From the NCBI GenBank assembly GCA_013180625.2, contig SNVD02007543.1, positions 1 through 64,000 of the forward strand: a stretch of 64,000 nucleotides of DNA, in the 5' to 3' direction. A program made the translations under genes and the position numbers. Under the pieces are notes generated by a model that was not told where the DNA came from, made no database searches, and saw only the letters and a list, made by a program, of their open reading frames with translations. Positions 35,166-46,531 of this stretch are shown here, one piece after another. The stretch is from Boswellia sacra. Taxonomy: Eukaryota > Streptophyta > Magnoliopsida > Sapindales > Burseraceae. The number at the start of each line of letters is the position of its first letter. The first letter of the stretch is position 1.

Positions 35166-37640
35166 ATTTTCAAACAGGTAAAGGTCAACATTCCTTTGCT
35201 TGATGTGATCAAACAGGTACCTTCTTATGCAAAATTTTTGAAAGACTTGTGCATTGTGAAAAGAAAACTGAATGTGAAAAAGAAGGCCTTTCTAGCCGAG
35301 CAAGTAAGTGCTATTCTTCAAAATAATAATACAGTGAAATATAAGGATCCAGGTTGTCTTACAATTTCATGTGTTATTGGAGACCATAAAATTGAACAAG
35401 CTTTACTTGATCTTGGTGCTAGTGTGAATTTGCTTCCATACTCGGTTTTTCAAAAACTCAATCTAGGTGAGTTAAAACCGACTTCTGTGACTTTTTTGCT
35501 CGCTGATAGATCAATTAAAGTAGTATAAGATGTATTAGTTCAAGTTGATAAATTCATTTACCTAGTGGATTTTATCATCTTGGACACACAACCAGTAGAA
35601 GTAAGCAATTCAATTCCTGTTATTTTAGGGCGTCCATTTCTAGCTACCTCTAATGCTTTGATTAATTGCAGGAATGGAGTCATGAAGCTATCATTTGGGA
35701 ACATGACATTGGAACTTAATGTTTTTAATATGTGCAAACAACCAAATGAAGAAGAAGATGAAATTGACGAGGCCAATGTAATTGAATCTATTGTGGAATA
35801 TCACATCCAAAAAGGGAGTTCTTCTGACCCTTTGGAAACTTGTCTAGTGAATTCATTAGAATCAAGTATGGAACTAGAGTCTGATCTTTCTGATATATGT
35901 TCTTTATTGGATTGTGCACAGGTGATGGAAAAAGGCTCAAAATCAAGATTTGAAGAATTGGGGCAAATGAATGAAAGCAAGGAAGATGAAGCTCCCAAGT
36001 TAGAATTGAAGCCCTTACCTGAAGGACTGAAATATGCATATCTTGGGGAGAATCAAACATATCCAGTGGTAACTTCTTCATCCCTCACATGCGAGCAACA
36101 AGGTAAGTTGATAGAAGTGCTCAAAAGGCATAAAAATGCAATCGGGTGGACTTTAAAAGATATAAAACGCATTAACCCTTTAATTTGCACACATAGAATA
36201 CATTTAGAGGAAAATGCCAAAACATCCCAACAACCTCAAAGAAGATTAAATCCACATATGAAAGAGGTTATTAGGGCTGAAGTTCTTAAACTACTTGATG
36301 TGGGAATTATCTACCCTATTTCTGATAGCAAGTGGGTAAGCCCTACACAAGTAGTACTTAAGAAATCTGGCATTACAGTAGTTACAAATGAAAAGGGTGA
36401 ATCATTGCCAACTCGTGTCTCATCTAGTTGGAGGATGTGCATTGATTATAGAAAATTAAATGTTGTCACTAGAAAAGACCATTTTCCCTTACCATTGCTT
36501 GACCAAATTCTTGAAAGAGTCGCAGGGCACTCCTACTACTACTTTTTTGATGGATACTCAGGCTATTACCAAATTCCCATTGCACTTGAAGACCAAGAAA
36601 AGATCACATTCACGTGCCCCTTTGGCACCTTTGCATTTAGGAGAATGCCTTTTGGACTTTGTAATGCCCCAGCCACTTTTCAAAGATGCATGTTAAGCAT
36701 TTTTAGTGACATGGTTGAGCATTGTTTAGAAGTTTTCATGGATGATTTAACTGTCTTTGGAAACTCTTTTGAGAATTGTCTTGAAAACTTAGAAAAAGTC
36801 CTAAAAAGGTGTGTAAAAAAAGGTCTTATTTTGAATTGGGAAAAATGTCATTATATGGTCACTTCAGGGAATTGTCTTAGGTCATGTGGTGTCTTCTAAG
36901 GGAATTGAAGTGGACAAAGCAAAAGTGGAATTAATTTCCCATTTGCCTCCACCAAAAACAGTCAAAGAGGTTCGTTCATTCTTAGGGCATGCTGGATTTT
37001 ATAGGAGGTTCATAAGAAATTTTAGTGCTATATCTAAACCTCTTTGTAACCTCTTAATAAAAGACACTTCCTTTGAATGGACTCAAGAATGTCAAAATGC
37101 CTTTGATAATTAATTGGACTTTTAACAACTGCTCCAATTATGCAATCTCCTGATTGGTCCTTGCCTTTTGAATTGATGTGTGATGCAAGTGACTATGCCG
37201 TTGATGCTGTCTTAGGACAAAAAAAAGAAGGTAAGTCTTATGTCATATACTATGCAAGTAGGACTTTAAATGATGCGCAAATGAATTACACAACAACTGA
37301 AAAAGAACTACTTGCAGTAGTATTTGCATTGCGCAAAATTCGTTCTTATTTAATTGGTTCTCCCACAATTGTTTACACTGACCATGCAGCTGTGAGATAT
37401 TTAATGTCTAAACAAGATGCAAAACCTAGATTGATACGGTGGATTTTATTGCTCTAAGAATTCAACATCACAATAAAGGATAAGAAAGGAGCCGAAAATG
37501 TCGTTGCTGATCATCTTTCAAGACTAACGACAGAGACATTAATTGAAACTTCACCTATCAATGATTATTTTCCTGATGAATTTTTATTTTCCGTTGCTAC
37601 TATACCTCGGTTTGCTAACATTGTAAATTTTCTTGCGACA
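35166..37640 (+). pseudogene. pol: Element B protease, reverse transcriptase and RNase H
   Basis: The protease has the active-site text LLDLGASVNLLP (about 35406-35441) and ends with ILGRPFL. One in-frame stop (35526) lies between. RT spans about 36090-36860 with WRMCIDYRKLN, FRRMPFGLCNAPATFQRC and the catalytic FMDD. A frameshift near 36868 and another near 37112 precede RNase H (37140-37457; [24 protein letters not shown]), which meets a stop at 37456. VADHLSRL (about 37503) leads into integrase. Confidence 0.88.
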
Positions 37641-37646
37641 GGAAAA

Positions 37647-38891
37647 ATGCCACCTCATTGGAATGCTCAAGACAAAAGAAAATTTTTAACCGAGGTGAAA
37701 AATTTTTACTGGGATGATCCCTATCTTTTCAAATATTGTCCGGATCAAATAATAAGAAGATGCATACCTGACAATGAGGTAAGTAGTGTCCTTAACTTTT
37801 GTCATTCCGAAGCATGTGGAGGACATTTTTCATCTAGAAAAACAGCTGCTAAAATATTGCAATGTGGATTTTATTGGCCCACCTTATTTAAAGATGCACA
37901 TGCATTTTGCAAAACGTGTGAAAATTGTCAAAAATTGGGATCAATTTCAAAAAGAAACATGATGCCTTTAAATCCCATTCTTGTTGTTGAAATCTTTGAT
38001 TGTTGGGGTATTGATTTTATGGGACCCTTTCCACCGTCATTTGGTTTTGTCTACATCCTTGTTACAGTAGACTATGTTTCAAAATGGGTCGAGGCAATTC
38101 CATGTCGAAACAATGACCACAAAACAATTGTCAAATTCTTGAAAGAGAATATCTTGAGTGGATTTGGAATTCCTCGAGCCATTATTAGTGATGGGGGTAC
38201 ACATTTTTGTAACAAACCATTTGAAACTTTAATGAAGAAATATGGAATAACCCATAAAATTTCTACACCTTATCACACACAAACAAGTGGACAAGTTGAA
38301 TTAGCTAATAGGGAGATAAAACAGATCTTAGAAAAAACGGTTAACCCAAATCGTAAAGATTGGTCTTTAAGACTTAATGATGCACTTTGGGCTTACCGAA
38401 CTGCTTTTAAAACATCATTAGGAATGTCTCATTATAGACTAGTTTATGGAAAACCTTGTCACTTGCCTGTGGAAATTGAGCATAAAGCTTATTGGGCCAT
38501 TAAAACATTCAACACAAATTTGAATGAGGCTTGCAAGTTACGTAAACTCCAACTGAGTGAACTTGAAGAAATTAGGAATGATGCTTATGAAAATTCTAAA
38601 ATCTACAAAGAAAAAATGAAGGTTTTTCATGACAAATCCATTGTTAGAAAATCTTTTAAACCTTCACAAAAAGGTCTTTTGTATGATTCAAGATTGCATT
38701 TGTTTCCTGGCAAACTTCGGTCTCGTTGGACTGGGCCTTTCATTGTTAAAAATGTTTTCCCTCATGGAGCAGTTGAAATTGAGAACCCAAAGAATGGTAA
38801 TGTGTTTAAAGTTAATGGACAACGGTTAAAACCATTCTTTGAAAATTTTGCCCAAAACGAAGAGTCCATTGCTTTAATCGATCCTTTTTAA
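37647..38891 (+). CDS. int: Element B integrase, open for 414 codons
   Basis: An uninterrupted frame with the His/Cys zinc domain ([10 protein letters not shown] ... [11 protein letters not shown]), catalytic Asp in DFMGPF, Asp in SDGGTHF and Glu in [11 protein letters not shown], and the Athila-style tail [17 protein letters not shown]. It ends [15 protein letters not shown] and a stop at 38889-38891. Integrase inserts the element cDNA into chromosomes. It would normally be released from a longer polyprotein, so the first Met is only the start of the open piece. Upstream pol lesions mean it is probably not made from this copy. Confidence 0.85.
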   Translation: MPPHWNAQDKRKFLTEVKNFYWDDPYLFKYCPDQIIRRCIPDNEVSSVLNFCHSEACGGHFSSRKTAAKILQCGFYWPTLFKDAHAFCKTCENCQKLGSISKRNMMPLNPILVVEIFDCWGIDFMGPFPPSFGFVYILVTVDYVSKWVEAIPCRNNDHKTIVKFLKENILSGFGIPRAIISDGGTHFCNKPFETLMKKYGITHKISTPYHTQTSGQVELANREIKQILEKTVNPNRKDWSLRLNDALWAYRTAFKTSLGMSHYRLVYGKPCHLPVEIEHKAYWAIKTFNTNLNEACKLRKLQLSELEEIRNDAYENSKIYKEKMKVFHDKSIVRKSFKPSQKGLLYDSRLHLFPGKLRSRWTGPFIVKNVFPHGAVEIENPKNGNVFKVNGQRLKPFFENFAQNEESIALIDPF

Positions 38892-39012
38892 GGATTGATT
38901 TTTCCGGTCAAGTGGCGGATACGGTACTCCGTGACATTTAAAGTCGGTTTTTCAGTTCCCTAAAAACTGTTGCTCACCTTGCATTCATTTTCTTTTCTTT
39001 TCTTGGATTTTC
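38892..39012 (+). other. Element B spacer between integrase and ORF X
   Basis: The block GTCAAGTGGCGGATACGGTA and the following 60 bases are shared with C (56546-56610) and D (61353-61428). It contains a small hairpin CAGTT/AACTG (38953-38957, 38965-38969). Confidence 0.6.
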
Positions 39013-39561
39013 ACGGACACCATTCTCTCAAATTTGCACAAACATTTTCCCTCTCTTCCTCCAAATGATTTGCTTAAAATTTACAAAGCTCGCGCAGAAA
39101 GAGTAAGGATGTTGATGCGTAAGGGTATGCCTGTCGAAGTAAGATGGTTAATTGAAGCCATGGTTTGATTTTCTTGTGAATTTTCAGATAATCTTGTTTC
39201 TCACATGCCAGGTATGGGAAAAAGCTCTTACGCCAAAAAGCGAATAGCGAAAAGGTTACAAGTTTGTCCCAAATGTGCAAGATGGACTTGTAACCAGCGT
39301 TGCCGCTCCCTGGGATATTTGTCTAAGAATCGAGAGGATAAACTACAGTTCATCAAGAATGGAATGAGTAAGGAGTCTTTGGATGATATCCAAATGACTC
39401 TTGAGACGCATTCTTGTGGACTTGTGCAGCGTGAAATTTTTAACTTGTGGACACAATTCTGAGATGAGCAGGAACGCTATAGCATTGGGAATCTGACTCA
39501 AAACGACCCTGTTTGCCAGTTTATAAGAAAACTGGATGGGAAGCATATCCCCAACTCATAG
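39013..39561 (+). pseudogene. ORF X, element B copy
   Basis: One frame of 183 codons (182 residues plus stop) without indels. The expected ATG is ACG (39013). Stops occur after EAMV (near 39166) and after WTQF (39460-39462). It keeps KSSYAKKRIAKR, the four-Cys cluster CPKCARWTCNQRC (C-x2-C-x4-C-x3-C), THSCG and the tail CQFIRKLDGKH. It lies 121 bases after integrase and 309 bases before LOG. The length of the frame despite lesions shows the ancestral protein was about 182 residues. Function unknown. Confidence 0.75.
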
Positions 39562-39870
39562 AAGGTGTTTAAGCCGTTTCTAGACATAAAACCAGAGGAA
39601 GATGTGAGCCACAGTCACAACTACCTGTACATATGCATGCGTGCCATCATTTTAATGCCTTGTAGCTGTCATTTTTGAATTTGTATCTTTTGTTTGACTT
39701 ATGGTGTCTTATTTTATCATCTTTTTTTAATTTCTATGCATAATTGTTGAATTTTTCAACAAGCAGCCAAGCAACCTATTTGGATGTCATCATTAGCATA
39801 CCTTTTTACACTCCATAAATACCACATCATTTGTTCTCTTCTTCAAACATAGTTAGAGAGTTGCATAAAG
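39562..39870 (+). other. Element B spacer between ORF X and LOG
   Basis: Non-coding. It begins with the conserved block (CTAGACATAAAACCAGAGGA, then GTGAGCCACAGTCAC) that is also kept in A, C and D. It then becomes AT-rich up to GTTAGAGAGTTGCATAAAG before the LOG start. Confidence 0.5.
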
Positions 39871-40521
39871 ATGGAGGGAACTTCAAAACGTCGAATCCAA
39901 ATGATTTGTGCATTCTGTGGATCTCGACCGGGTAAAAGCGAAGAGTTTGTCGAGGCAGCAAATTATCTTGGTAGACTACTAGCTGAAAGAAAGATTCATG
40001 TGGTTTATGGGGGAGATAGCCTCGGGTTGATGGGTTGTGTGTCAAGAGCTACACGTGTAGGAGGTAGTCAAGTTTTAAGAGTTATTCCTAAAGCTTTGGC
40101 TATAGAAAGCATTGTTGGAAAAATGGTTGGGCATGAGTTACAAGTCTCCTCTATGCACGAACGCATGGCACATATGCTCATCAATTCAGATGCCTTTATT
40201 GCTTTACCAGATGGCTTTGGTACTTTTGAATAAATTTTTCAAATTGCCTCTTGGGCACAACTGAACCTCCATCAAAAACCCATAGGTTTGTTGAATGTTA
40301 ACAATTTCTTTGATCCTTTAATAAGTTTTGTTTATGCAGCTGTAGAACAAAATTTTATCCCACATTGGGCGAGATAGATCCTTGTTTCTGCCACTTCTGC
40401 TGGTGAGTTACTTGACAAATTACAAGCAGTAGAGTACGAACCTGACCCAGCTAGTACTCAAATTAATTGGGTAGGAGGGCAAAACAAAAAGTGCAAATTG
40501 GATCTGAATCTCCGTTTGTAA
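39871..40521 (+). pseudogene. LOG-like: LOG-like cytokinin-activating enzyme, element B copy
   Basis: The frame from ATG 39871 to TAA 40519-40521 is 216 codons, the usual length of plant LOG proteins, with no intron. Seen in order: FCGSRPG (residues 15-21), YGGDSLGLMG (46-55), VIPKAL (71-76), MHERMAHM (95-102, with the usual Arg but Met in place of the following Lys) and PDGFGTFE (113-120). Codon 121, where the family's PGGxGTxxE motif has its catalytic Glu, is TAA, and the first Gly pair is changed to Asp-Gly. A second stop lies near 40374. The C-terminal part (LLDKLQAVEYEPDP, CKLDLNLRL) is well kept. Confidence 0.92.
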
Positions 40522-41837
40522 TGTTTTCTTGTGCTTTATTTTATTTTATTTTATGAGTCTTTCAGGTCATCTCTCTTTAATAACAGAAGCTTCAGGTAAT
40601 GTCTCATATACTTTATCTCTCTACGTTTAAACATTGAGGACAATGTTTCATTTAGTTGGGGGGGAAGGATAGTAGACATAAGTGTGTCTTGAATTTTTTT
40701 CTAAAAAAAAAAAAGAAGCGAGTTAGTAATTAGATTCAGAGTGCGGCGTAAGGAGTTCAAATCCTCTTGAGACGCATTCTCGATCAGGAATGGCAGAGTA
40801 AGGAGGGCCAGTTTAAACTCTTGAAACCCATTCTAACCAATTTGTCATTTTATTTTGATTTTGTGAACTCATTTTAGCTAACTTGATATTATTTAGTCTT
40901 GATTTTTGAATTGTATAACAAGGAGGTCTTATTCATTTCACTTTGAATTATTTAAATCTATGAACTTTCACAACCTTATCATTTAATAAATAATGTGCTT
41001 ATGTGCTCATTAAGCAAGTATTCTTGAACCTTTCTTCACACACACACATACCTTGATGCATGATTGTGGGTGGCGAAATGAAATATTGCAATATTTGAGT
41101 TCTTTTGTTTTGTTTAGGATAACAACAAAAGGAAGGGGAAAGTTTAAAAAAAAATGAAAAAATGAAAAATAAAAGAAAAAAAAGAGAGAGAAAGCAATGG
41201 TGGATAAGTTTGGTCTTGTAGCCTTCTTAATTCGAGCAATTAAGCCCGAGGGGTGCCTCAACACCTAATACCCTAAGACCAACTGGTTTGGGAGCTATTG
41301 GCCCAAAGCTCGCTACATAGATTAAGGAGAAAGGTTAATGAGATTGAACATTGCACTATCCACAAGTTTCTAAGCAAAAGTAAAGTATCGGCAACCCGAG
41401 TCGTTAAGCTCGTAGGGGTGTCTTAACACCTAATGCCTTAAGGCCAACTGGTCTTGGAGTCATTAGCCTAAGGCTCGCTACATGGGTTAAAGATGCATTC
41501 TTTCAAAAAAAAAAAAAGAGAAAAAAGAAAAAAATGTATAAAATGAAAGAGTACCACCTACCTAAGGTTGTTAGCATTAACAAATACTAGAACCGATATG
41601 GCTTATTTCTAATAAGCCCCATAATCATGTGTCAACTGAGCACAAAAGAAGGTTTGTGTATATCCTGACTGAAGGGTACATGAGTCATTTAAAAAAAAAA
41701 TCAGTTGAGAGTTTGTTTATTTGGATAAAATCAATGAGAGTGCAATAATGACCACCTTGGATGTAAAATTCTATAAATCACTTCTAAATAATAACGCTTT
41801 AATTGCTAGGGACTAGCAATAAGCTAGTTGGGGGGTG
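40522..41837 (+). other. Element B 3' UTR with hairpins and polypurine tract
   Basis: No gene. A perfect 8-bp hairpin AAACATTG/CAATGTTT (40629-40648) is followed by TTGGGGGGGAAGGA (40656-40669), a possible internal polypurine tract. An imperfect duplication of about 90 bp (41233-41328 and 41399-41490) has short palindromes such as GCCTTAAGGC. TTGCTAG/CTAGCAA (41803-41819) is a perfect 7-bp hairpin just upstream of the terminal G-rich tract (41830-41837) that borders the LTR. Element D carries the same UTR. Confidence 0.65.
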
Positions 41838-43203
41838 TGATGAACACTTAAATATGCATGTTTAATAAGAGTTTAATTCATCATATTGCATTAATAATGT
41901 CATTAAATTCCTTAACTTAAGCATATTTGTAGCATTTGCATCTTTGGAATTAATTTCTCTTAATTTTGGTTTTGTTACAGGTTCGGTAAAATAGGCATAA
42001 CTCTCTATTTATATATCAGAATGGTGCAAATCTTAATGTTTTGGAAAGATGATTAAATTATCTAAAAGATTATATTTCACAAGCTTCATCAAATTTGGGC
42101 TCTTAGTGGACCAAAAATGGGCTTGAAGTGAATCCATATGCAGTTTCGGTCCAACCTGACCATGTCTCAGTATATTGACCATATCTCTCAGAATACATAT
42201 CCAAATCGTATGAATCAAGATGTTCTAGAAAGCTGAGAGACATATCTACGACTTTTATGAAGACATATGATTAAAATTGACAATAATTCAAGGTCAAAAT
42301 CGATGGTCAAAGTCGGTTCACCTAATTACCCTAATTGTCAAAGTTGGTGCATCTAATATTTGACAATTATTCCTTTGTAATTTGACAAGTTTGCCCCTGA
42401 ATGTATCTATAAATAGAGGTGCCTTGTGACCCATTAGGGCATCTTGGCCTTTGCTGGGATCTTGTATTTCTCTATTGTTTTTTTAATGTTATTAATGAAT
42501 TTCCTTTTTCTTGCATTTTGTGTTCTTTCTCTTATAATGTCTTGCTAATTTCTCTCTTGCTAAGGTGAAAGGGTGAAACCCTTGATATGAGAATAAGGAT
42601 TCTCTAACTCTTGGTATGTACTTAATAATCGTAATCCTATGTTGTTTATTTTATATGATTTACATTTATTTTCTTAATCAATCTTCACACCACTCATAAA
42701 GTGGAGGTCTTGATCCATTGTCGACAATCTTTGGCACATCAAATGCTTGGATCCTTTCTAGATGTCGTATGGTTCTTCCTTACCGACATGAATCTAGTTA
42801 GGAACCTTGATTTGTTGTAGACATATGGTGATTGGCACATTGGATGCTTGAAGCCATTTACAAGTAGTGGTATAAATATTGGTAACGAAGCAAATATAAT
42901 TCATATAACTAAAACGGGTTGTTTATCCTTATTTGAAATATCAAGGGCGGATCCCTTAACCTTAGTTTTCATTATTATTGTGTTAATTTCTCTTGCGTTA
43001 TTCTCATTTATTGTTTACGAACTTGTTCTTTACTTATATCTATTGATATTATCTTGTCATCTCTTTGAATCATCATATCGTATTTGCTTAGCTTATAATT
43101 TGTAACGCTAAAATTCCCTTCCTCGTGGATCGACCCCGGAGTCACCGGGTTTATTACTTCGACACTCCTATACTTGGGAGACAATCCTTTTTCGGATGTG
43201 TCA
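41838..43203 (+). repeat. 3' LTR of element B (1366 bp)
   Basis: Near-identical to the 5' LTR apart from scattered changes and a few short indels. TATA box TATAAATAG at 42408-42416. It ends TGTCA at 43203, followed by the target duplicate GTAGG. Confidence 0.92.
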
Positions 43204-43208
43204 GTAGG

Positions 43209-43544
43209 CTCCCAATTGCTGGCTAGGAACCCGATTTTGTGGAGTTTAGTGAGCATAAGGCTGATTGGACGATGGATGGAACTACATTGCCTGGTGGCAG
43301 ATCCACTTTCTAATGGCAGATTTGTTGAGCTTACAACGAGGGATAAAAGTGCCGGTTGGTTTTCTTGTACTTTATTTGTTTATGTTTTATTCTTATCACA
43401 TTTACCTATGCGTAAGTCCTATGATCCCATTCCCATTTTCCCTTTGTTTCCGCTTTACTATACTTAATCTTTATAAATACTTATGAACTACCCCATAATC
43501 AATTTTGTGCATTAAAATGAATTTAGGATCAAGATAGACAATAA
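43209..43544. other. Right flank of elements E and B
   Basis: No gene or repeat recognised. This is the sequence that adjoined element E before B inserted. Confidence 0.4.
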
Positions 43545-43862
43545 TTGATCGATTTAAACCAAAAACTCGATAGACCCTAGTGGAGGTCAAACTTTTACCG
43601 AATGGATTAGAGATTTGTACCTAACTTTTCCAACCTAACTCTAAAAGGATGATGGGTAGTGGGGTCCCAAAGCAAGGGATAGGTTATAGTCATCCAACTA
43701 TTTCCTATGGTTAGTTACCCAGGTGGCGACTTCGACAATCTCCAAAACGTGTCTCTGTGACTTGTTCTGTGGTGCCTACAAGTGTCGAAAGGACTTAGAG
43801 AGCAATGTCATGGTCACAATCACTTGGAGCCGGATGGAAGCCCCACTCAGAAGATGTGTTTT
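43545..43862 (+). repeat. Tat-like LTR remnant, right end
   Basis: It resembles the last 300 bases of the E LTRs: AGCAAGGGATAGG, GGTGGCGACTTCGACAATCT, AATGTCATGGTCACAATCAC and GGATGGAAGCCCCACTCA. Its orientation (plus) is opposite to the coding strand of neighbouring element F, so it belongs to another insertion. Confidence 0.5.
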
Positions 43863-44109
43863 CAATCCATGGCAATTTTATTAATGATGGCAGATTTTGT
43901 AAGAATAATATGCATACATGAAGCAACTTCTGTCATTAACCAACCCTTTTAGGTTTTATAATTAATTATTCTTTTGCCTGCTCTCTTTTTTCTTTTTCTC
44001 TTCCATACAAAATATTTATTCAATTTGTGAACTAACTTCCCTCCAAATCTGATAACTTCACTACTTTCTTTTTTCAACTCTTTCTTGATTAGGTATGGCC
44101 CCTCCTAGT

Positions 44110-44906
44110 TCAGCCAAAACATTGCTCACGGATCAAAAAGTTGAGTTCATGCTTGCTTCAGTACCAAATATCCTTCCTTAAACTTCTTCTTCTTGATCTT
44201 CTTGATAAAAGTACGGGTCACTTTCCATTAATGGAGCTGCATATGATACAAAGCTTTCAACCCTTTTTTCATCAGCTTGTGCTAGCATGGCTCCTATTGC
44301 TTCTTCTTCAATGGTCAAACACAAAATGAAGGGCTTCCCAGGTTTGGGTACTCTTAAGACTGGTAGGCTTTCTAAATAATCTTTGATGTATTCAAAAGCT
44401 TTCTGGCACTAATCGTTTCATTCAACAGGCTGGTCCTTCCTTAATAGTTTGAAGATCGATGCACACACAATTGTTACATTGGCGATGATCCTATTGATAT
44501 ATTAGATTTTTCCCAAAAACCTTCATTACTTCCTTTTCTGTTTTTTGGCATAGGAATCTATTTGATTGCTTTGACCTTATCATATCCACTTGAATTCCTT
44601 TATCTCATACAATTAATCCCAGCATAACGTAACTTTAAAAATACTCTTCTTTGGATTCAATCTTAGTCTAAAATTTTTCACCCTTTCTATAAATTTGTCC
44701 AAAAAATGATCCTCTCGGTTGTCCGAATTCACCATCATGCTGTCCACATATACTTCTACCTCTTTATACACCATGTCATGAAACAAAGTTGTTGCCATTC
44801 TTTGATACCTCGCTCCTGCATTCTTTAGTTCGAATGGCATAACCTTGTAGCAATATGTGCCCCGTTCTACGATGAAAGCCATTTTTATCTTGTCGTCTGT
44901 TGCCAT
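44110..44906 (-). pseudogene. pol: Element F reverse transcriptase, second half
   Basis: 44906-44613 reads MAFIVERGTYCYKVMPFE, then ARYQRMATTLFHDM, then VEVYVDSMMVNS. The catalytic YVDD is YVDS here, so an essential Asp is lost. Homology goes on with frameshifts to about 44110 (pieces like IPMPKNRK, KAFEYIKDYLES and GKPF), the connection towards RNase H. Confidence 0.75.
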
Positions 44907-45275
44907 CTAAATTTGGTTGTACCCTAAAAATCTGTTCACAAATGAAGACATCCTCCTCGAAGCTGCACTATTAACAAGGACATCAATATGCGGTAATAGA
45001 AAATCATCCTTAGGACAAGCTTTGTTGAGATCTCTGTAATCCACACACATTCTGACCCTCCCATCTTTCTTAGGTACCAATAGAATATTGGGTAACCATC
45101 ATGGGAAATTCATTACACCTAGGAACTTGGCCTCTATTTGTTTGGTGAATTCCTCCTTAATCTTTTGTACCCATTCTAGTCTCATCCTTCTTAGTTTTTG
45201 CTTAACCGATCCCATGTACGGGTATGTTGGAATCATTTGTTCGGTAATGCTTCTATCAACTCCATGTGACAAGTC

Positions 45276-46013
45276 TTAGGACCAAGAAAAAACATCGTCA
45301 TGCTTTCTCAATACTTTCTCAAATCTCTCCCTCTCATTAGGAGGCAAGTCATGTGCAATGCACATGTTTTTAGAATTTTCAAATGTGCCAAGATTAATAA
45401 AGTGTAAATGCATGGAATGAATTTGAAATATGCTTGTGATATAAAGATCATTATACATGCTACCATCAGGATAAATATCAAACAAGTAGGGAAAATCATA
45501 CTTTATTGCATTAAATTTTGAGATAAACATAATGTTTTCAAACATTTCTGGCACAAAGATGTCCTTATAATAAGCATCTTGTATCTTTTATTCAATTACA
45601 TCTACAACATCAATCGTTACTTGTTACTTTCGATCCTGCTCTTCTTCTTTTGTCTGACTTCCTCCCAGCCACGACTTCTACATTTCTTTATCAAGTTCAC
45701 TGACTTCAACTGGTTCTTGGTTTATGACATCCTTGAAGATCTCAAAATTAGATTTGATCACTTTATTGCAATTCTAAGGCTCAGCTTCCTTCTCATATTT
45801 TAGCTCTAGAGCCTTTACAAATTTGATCATTCGCTTGCCCCTCGTTGGCCTTGGGTCTTTATCAAAGACATAGCTGAGACCTCTCTTGGTGGTTTGCCTT
45901 TTGATCTCAAAGAAAGTTGGCAATTCCACATAGGCCTTTCCCAATCCTATACCTGGCATGTATCCTTGTTTCTTTATGATACCAACGACAATAAGTCCGA
46001 ATTCATCAATCAC
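45276..46013 (-). pseudogene. pol: Element F region between protease and RT
   Basis: 46013-45774 reads MIDEFGLIVVGIIKKQGYMP, then GIGLGKAYVELPTFFEIK; the GYMPGIGLGK patch is like the G-patch-like segment of Tat/Ogre polyproteins. 45554-45276 ends DLPPNERERFEKVLRKHDDV and FSWS, the text that precedes RT in these elements. Frames change between the pieces. Confidence 0.65.
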
Positions 46014-46096
46014 AGCTACCTAAAATCTGCCCATGTATGGAATCTTGCCATTTGTTGCACTATGAAGACTCAGTCTTGATAGTCATAACTTCCTTT

Positions 46097-46531
46097 TCAT
46101 GGTGCAATTTGATATGCTAGTGTAAAGTAGATGGCACTCCTCCTAAAGGATGAAACCAGGCTCACCCTAATAGTGTTGCAAACATTATAGGTGTTTAGCA
46201 CAATGAATTCTTCCACCACTTTAATAGGTCTCGTTTTGACCAAGGCTTTAAATGTACCCACTGCATTCCTCTTTGAGTCATCATAAGCACTAATGACTAC
46301 TTGTGAAGGCTCTAGTTCATTCTCCTCTATCTTGAATTTGTGTAGGAGCTTTAATGGCATTAGGTTAGTGATTGATCCATCATCAGCCATTACATAAGAG
46401 GACTTTTTTCCCATCCTTTTTGTTGTAATGAAAAGTAGCCTATTGTGATTTTTGCCTTTAGCTGGCAAGTTAGCATTAGAGGAACCGATAGTCCTTTTTA
46501 CTTCCTTGGCTAAGGTTACTGCTGACATCAT
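46097..46531 (-). pseudogene. pro: Element F protease
   Basis: A 144-codon frame with ADDGSITNLMPLKLLHKFKI, the position of the D-x-G-[ST] active site of retroviral-type aspartic proteases, followed by PSQVVISAYDDSKRNAVGTF typical of the Tat/Ogre type. Confidence 0.7.

Larger units (their letters stand above)
32069..43203 (+). mobile_element. Element B: complete Athila-like retrotransposon with ORF X and LOG
   Basis: LTRs of 1359 and 1366 bp (TGATGAACAC...GATGTGTCA) enclose a primer site, gag, protease, RT, RNase H, integrase, ORF X and LOG. The element is flanked by a perfect 5-bp target duplication GTAGG (32064-32068 and 43204-43208), so both borders are exact. The two LTRs differ only at scattered sites and small indels, indicating fairly recent insertion. 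It inserted immediately to the right of element E. Most genes carry a few lesions; integrase is open. Confidence 0.93.
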
